Shown here piece by piece: positions 6,091 through 7,739 of a stretch of 7,739 nt of DNA; position 1 is the stretch's first letter, and each line of letters begins with the position of its first letter. The notes under the pieces were generated by a model. The model did no database searches. It was not told where the DNA came from and saw only the letters and a list, made by a program, of their open reading frames with translations. Source of the DNA: Planctomycetota bacterium (GTDB lineage Bacteria; Planctomycetota; Phycisphaerae; WQYP01); NCBI GenBank assembly GCA_021818565.1, contig JAKATV010000097.1, forward strand, positions 1-7,739, given 5' to 3'. The position numbers and the translations under genes were made by a program.

Positions 6091-7020
6091 TTATTCCGCA
6101 GGGAATTTTCCGCCGCGGCCAATTACCGTCGAGGCCGCCACATGGCTGGCTGGCGCGATTTCCGCCCCCGCCCCGACCCACACGAACGCCTCGAGCACAG
6201 TATCTTGACCGATTTTCGCCCCAAATTCAATCCATGTGTTTTCCGGGCTGATAATTGTTACGCCCGAATCCATCACAAAGGCCTGGATTCGCCGTTGCAT
6301 GACCCGGCTTACCACGGCCAATTCCACGCGGGAATTGATGCTTAAGATGTCCTCCGCGGGCACTGCCGCCAAGGCCGTTACCCGTTGACCGGCACGGCGC
6401 AAGATGGCCAAGGTATCCGTTAAATAATATTCGCCTTTCTGATTATTTGGCTTAATATCATCCAATGCTTTGAAAAGCTGAGCCGAATTAAACAAATAAT
6501 ACGACGGATTTACTTCATGAATCTGGTGTTGCTCAACGGATGCGTCTTTCTCCTCCACGATGCCGAGAATTTCGCCCGCGCTATCACGGACAATCCGCCC
6601 ATAACCCTGCGGGTTATCAATTACACTGGTCGCCAAAGTCATTGCCGCGTTTTGGGCGCGATGCGCTTCCAGGATGTGTGTTAATGTCTGGGCACGAATC
6701 AGCGGCCCATCGCCGGCGAGCACAAATACTTCCCCCGCAAAATCATGAAATGCCGGCCGGCACATCTGTACGGCATGTCCCGTACCTTTTTGCTCCGACT
6801 GATGCACCCATACAATGTCGCTTTGATCCGCAAATTCCCGCATGACCGATTCCCGGTCATGGCCCACTACCACAACGATCCGCTGCACACCGGCTTGCCG
6901 TGCGGCATCCAACACATACGCCAGCATGGGCCGCCCGCATATTTCATGCAGAACCTTGACACGCTGACTTTTCATACGCGTAGATTTACCGGCTGCGAGG
7001 ATAATAGCGGCTAACGGCAT
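6091..7020 (-). CDS. GlmU-like UDP-GlcNAc pyrophosphorylase, short form
   Basis: The N-terminal 230 residues are a GlmU-type uridyltransferase, which makes UDP-N-acetylglucosamine from GlcNAc-1-phosphate and UTP for peptidoglycan. Motifs: LAAGKSTRMKSQRVKVLH (8-25), QKGTGHAVQ (77-85), LAGDGPL with metal ligand Asp104, GYGRIVRD (139-146), IVEEKD (154-159), Asn171, GEYYLTDTLAIL (196-207), and metal ligand Asn229. Pro of the usual PKVLH is Val21. A linker helix (231-248) leads into only about two turns of left-handed beta helix (IEFGAKIGQDTVLEAFVWVG), and the protein stops at 309 residues. Bifunctional GlmU has about 450 residues with the acetyltransferase active site in the missing part, so this protein is expected to be uridyltransferase only. 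I see no continuation of the beta helix in other frames downstream. The ribosome binding site is AGGA, about 10 nt from the ATG. Confidence 0.88.
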   Translation of the reverse strand: MPLAAIILAAGKSTRMKSQRVKVLHEICGRPMLAYVLDAARQAGVQRIVVVVGHDRESVMREFADQSDIVWVHQSEQKGTGHAVQMCRPAFHDFAGEVFVLAGDGPLIRAQTLTHILEAHRAQNAAMTLATSVIDNPQGYGRIVRDSAGEILGIVEEKDASVEQHQIHEVNPSYYLFNSAQLFKALDDIKPNNQKGEYYLTDTLAILRRAGQRVTALAAVPAEDILSINSRVELAVVSRVMQRRIQAFVMDSGVTIISPENTWIEFGAKIGQDTVLEAFVWVGAGAEIAPASHVAASTVIGRGGKFPAE

Positions 7021-7128
7021 GAATAAAGCATCCTTTTTTCAAACTCTGAAGAATGTGTTTCCGCCACATGAAATCTCCCCCGCCCAAAACGCTTCAAGCG
7101 GCTGCAAGCAGCCCGCAGGAGCAACAAT

Positions 7129-7215
7129 GTTTCGGCGACAGCCCCTCGCTTGTCCCAGTATTTGCTCTCCTGTCAACTCTCTCCTGTCTCCTGCTCTATC
7201 GGGCCTCAGCCCGAT
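7129..7215 (+). repeat. Dispersed palindromic repeat, copy 1
   Basis: The first of two tandem copies, spaced about 150 bp apart, in the gap upstream of the glmU-like gene. The unit starts near GTTTCGGCGACAGCCCCTC, continues through a strongly pyrimidine-biased tract (7162-7197), and ends in the hairpin ATCGGGC-CTCA-GCCCGAT (7198-7215). From 7159 to 7215 it matches 7309-7365 at 56 of 57 positions; the only difference is in the hairpin loop. It lacks the three bases CCG found after CCCAG in the other copies. Strand is given relative to copy 2; copy 3 at 1590-1680 is inverted. Confidence 0.85.
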
Positions 7216-7231
7216 CCACGGAAACTGGCGT

Positions 7232-7257
7232 GAGCAGTAGAGAGTAGAGCAGTAGAC
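7232..7257 (+). repeat. Purine-rich segment complementary to the repeat
   Basis: Bases 7245-7257 (TAGAGCAGTAGAC) are the reverse complement of 7186-7198 in copy 1 with one mismatch, so the two can pair around the small hairpin at 7198-7215. The preceding GAGCAGTAGAGAG (7232-7244) partly repeats the same sequence. It forms the spacer between the tandem copies. Confidence 0.5.
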
Positions 7258-7279
7258 CGCAGGAGGAACTTTAACACCC

Positions 7280-7365
7280 CGGCGACAGCCCCTCGTTTCT
7301 CCCAGCCGTATTTGCTCTCCTGTCAACTCTCTCCTGTCTCCTGCTCTATCGGGCCGCAGCCCGAT
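7280..7365 (+). repeat. Dispersed palindromic repeat, copy 2
   Basis: The second tandem copy. It begins CGGCGACAGCCCCTCG, has the same pyrimidine-rich tract, and ends in the hairpin ATCGGGC-CGCA-GCCCGAT (7348-7365). It ends 8 nt before the inverted repeat that abuts the tRNA-Gln gene. A short shared sequence, CCGCAGGAG, also precedes copies 1 and 2 (7113-7121 and 7257-7265), so the duplicated unit may be about 145-150 bp. No open reading frame inside it looks real. Confidence 0.85.
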
Positions 7366-7373
7366 TCTGCTCT

Positions 7374-7394
7374 GTTTTGGCTTTTAGCCAAAAC
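7374..7394 (-). other. Perfect 9-bp inverted repeat at the tRNA-Gln 3' end
   Basis: GTTTTGGCT-TTT-AGCCAAAAC forms a 9-bp stem with a 3-nt loop. Its last base pair includes the discriminator base of the tRNA gene. In the tRNA transcript it would be a hairpin directly in the 3' trailer. It is not followed by a T run, so it is not a typical intrinsic terminator, though it may still help end or process the transcript. Confidence 0.5.
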
Positions 7395-7464
7395 TGGGGG
7401 ATCTGGATTCGAACCAGAACAAGCAGAACCAAAATCTGCTGTGCTACCGTTACACCATCCCCCA
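7394..7464 (-). tRNA. tRNA-Gln, anticodon UUG
   Basis: A complete 71-nt cloverleaf on the minus strand. The acceptor stem is TGGGGGA/TCCCCCA with discriminator G73. The D arm is GTGT-AACGGTA-GCAC. The anticodon arm is GCAGA-TTTTGGT-TCTGC, giving anticodon TTG, which reads CAA. The variable loop is 4 nt, and the T arm is TCTGG-TTCGAAT-CCAGA. U1-A72 and G73 are typical of bacterial tRNA-Gln. CCA is not encoded; the next bases are TTT, so the end must be added by nucleotidyltransferase. The promoter is 69 bp upstream and a hairpin directly follows the 3' end. Confidence 0.96.
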
Positions 7465-7532
7465 AAAGGGCTTTGACCACGACGATTTACGAACGCCAAT
7501 CGGCTCCGGCTATCGACCGCGACAAGTCCATT

Positions 7533-7562
7533 AGTTTATCCGACAGGCCCGCTTGGGGTCAA
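7533..7562 (-). promoter_or_regulatory. Promoter of tRNA-Gln
   Basis: On the minus strand, TTGACC (7562-7557) and TAAACT (7538-7533) are separated by 18 nt, a good match to sigma70-type -35 and -10 boxes. Transcription would start near 7526, giving a 5' leader of about 60 nt before the tRNA. It lies between the intron end and the tRNA, so the intron does not interrupt this unit. Confidence 0.55.
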
Positions 7563-7626
7563 ACCGCAAATTCCGCCGCCAGATCCGGGGCGTGGGAATA
7601 TGTACGGGCGACATCATCCGTGATGT

Positions 7627-7739
7627 ATAGGGGTAGGGAAGACCGCTTTTATTGCGGCCTCCCCTCCCTCCGAACCGGACGTGCGGATTTGCCGCATCCG
7701 GCTCTCCGGTTAATGTACCTTCTTCAAGGACTGACATGC
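7627..7739 (-). mobile_element. Group II intron, 3' end (partial)
   Basis: The minus strand carries the 3' end of a group II self-splicing intron. Domain V is at 7704-7672: GAGCCGGA and TCCGGTTC pair as an 8-bp lower stem holding the catalytic AGC, then a 2-nt CG bulge on the 3' side, a 5-bp upper stem (TGCGG/CCGCA) and a CAAAT loop. Domain VI follows as a long purine-rich/pyrimidine-rich hairpin with a bulged A at 7634. Seven nucleotides later the sequence reads CCCCTAT, placing the 3' splice site after 7627, with the usual AY end. The body and any reverse transcriptase/maturase gene would lie beyond position 7739. No intron protein is visible here; the frame open across this region (7737-7531) is RNA structure, not a gene. 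Confidence 0.88.

Noticed and set aside
5448..6251. Plus-strand 267-codon open frame
   Set aside because: Antisense to prs, the intergenic gap and the end of the glmU-like gene; both genes on the other strand have clear motifs.
7039..7326. Minus-strand 95-codon open frame upstream of the glmU-like gene
   Set aside because: It covers the tandem repeats and its peptide is internally repetitive because of them; no family resemblance or ribosome binding site.
7531..7737. Minus-strand 68-codon open frame at the right edge
   Set aside because: It lies across group II intron domains V and VI, the splice junction and part of the tRNA promoter; the RNA structure explains the sequence.
1..7739. CRISPR array
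   Set aside because: No regularly spaced short repeats with unique spacers; the only repeats are the three palindromic units described.

Overview
This window is a piece of bacterial chromosome of moderate GC content. Its core is a minus-strand housekeeping cluster of seven genes, read from right to left: a GlmU-like UDP-GlcNAc pyrophosphorylase, prs, rplY (bL25/CTC type), pth, rpsF, ssb and rplI. The order glmU-prs-ctc-pth occurs in several phyla. Its fusion to rpsF-ssb-rplI without rpsR, the short GlmU, and the low-complexity C-terminal tails on the ribosomal proteins make me think of Planctomycetota (Phycisphaerae-like). That assignment rests on gene order and protein style only and is tentative.

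Left end (1-985): a plus-strand BrnT/BrnA type II toxin-antitoxin pair. It has a recognisable sigma70-type promoter whose -10 box lies in a repeated, operator-like sequence. Bases 829-985, between brnA and the convergent methyltransferase, hold nothing I can support. Next is a minus-strand ICMT-family membrane methyltransferase (986-1561). A copy of a dispersed palindromic repeat (1590-1680) separates it from rplI.

Centre (1743-7020): the housekeeping cluster. PRPP synthase feeds nucleotide and amino-acid synthesis. The GlmU-like enzyme makes UDP-GlcNAc for peptidoglycan and other envelope polymers. bL25, bS6 and bL9 are ribosomal proteins, Pth recycles peptidyl-tRNA, and SSB coats single-stranded DNA. 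Gaps between genes are 61-157 bp, and most genes have their own Shine-Dalgarno sequence. The GlmU-like protein stops after 309 residues and lacks most of the acetyltransferase domain.

Right end (7021-7739): a 373-bp gene-free stretch (7021-7393) holds two tandem copies of the same repeat seen near position 1600, then a tRNA-Gln(UUG) gene on the minus strand with its own promoter. The window ends inside the 3' end of a minus-strand group II intron (domains V and VI), whose body lies beyond the right edge.

The most interesting item is the dispersed repeat. Its three copies share a hairpin, and the diverged copy carries two paired substitutions that preserve base pairing, so the RNA or DNA fold appears to be what is conserved.
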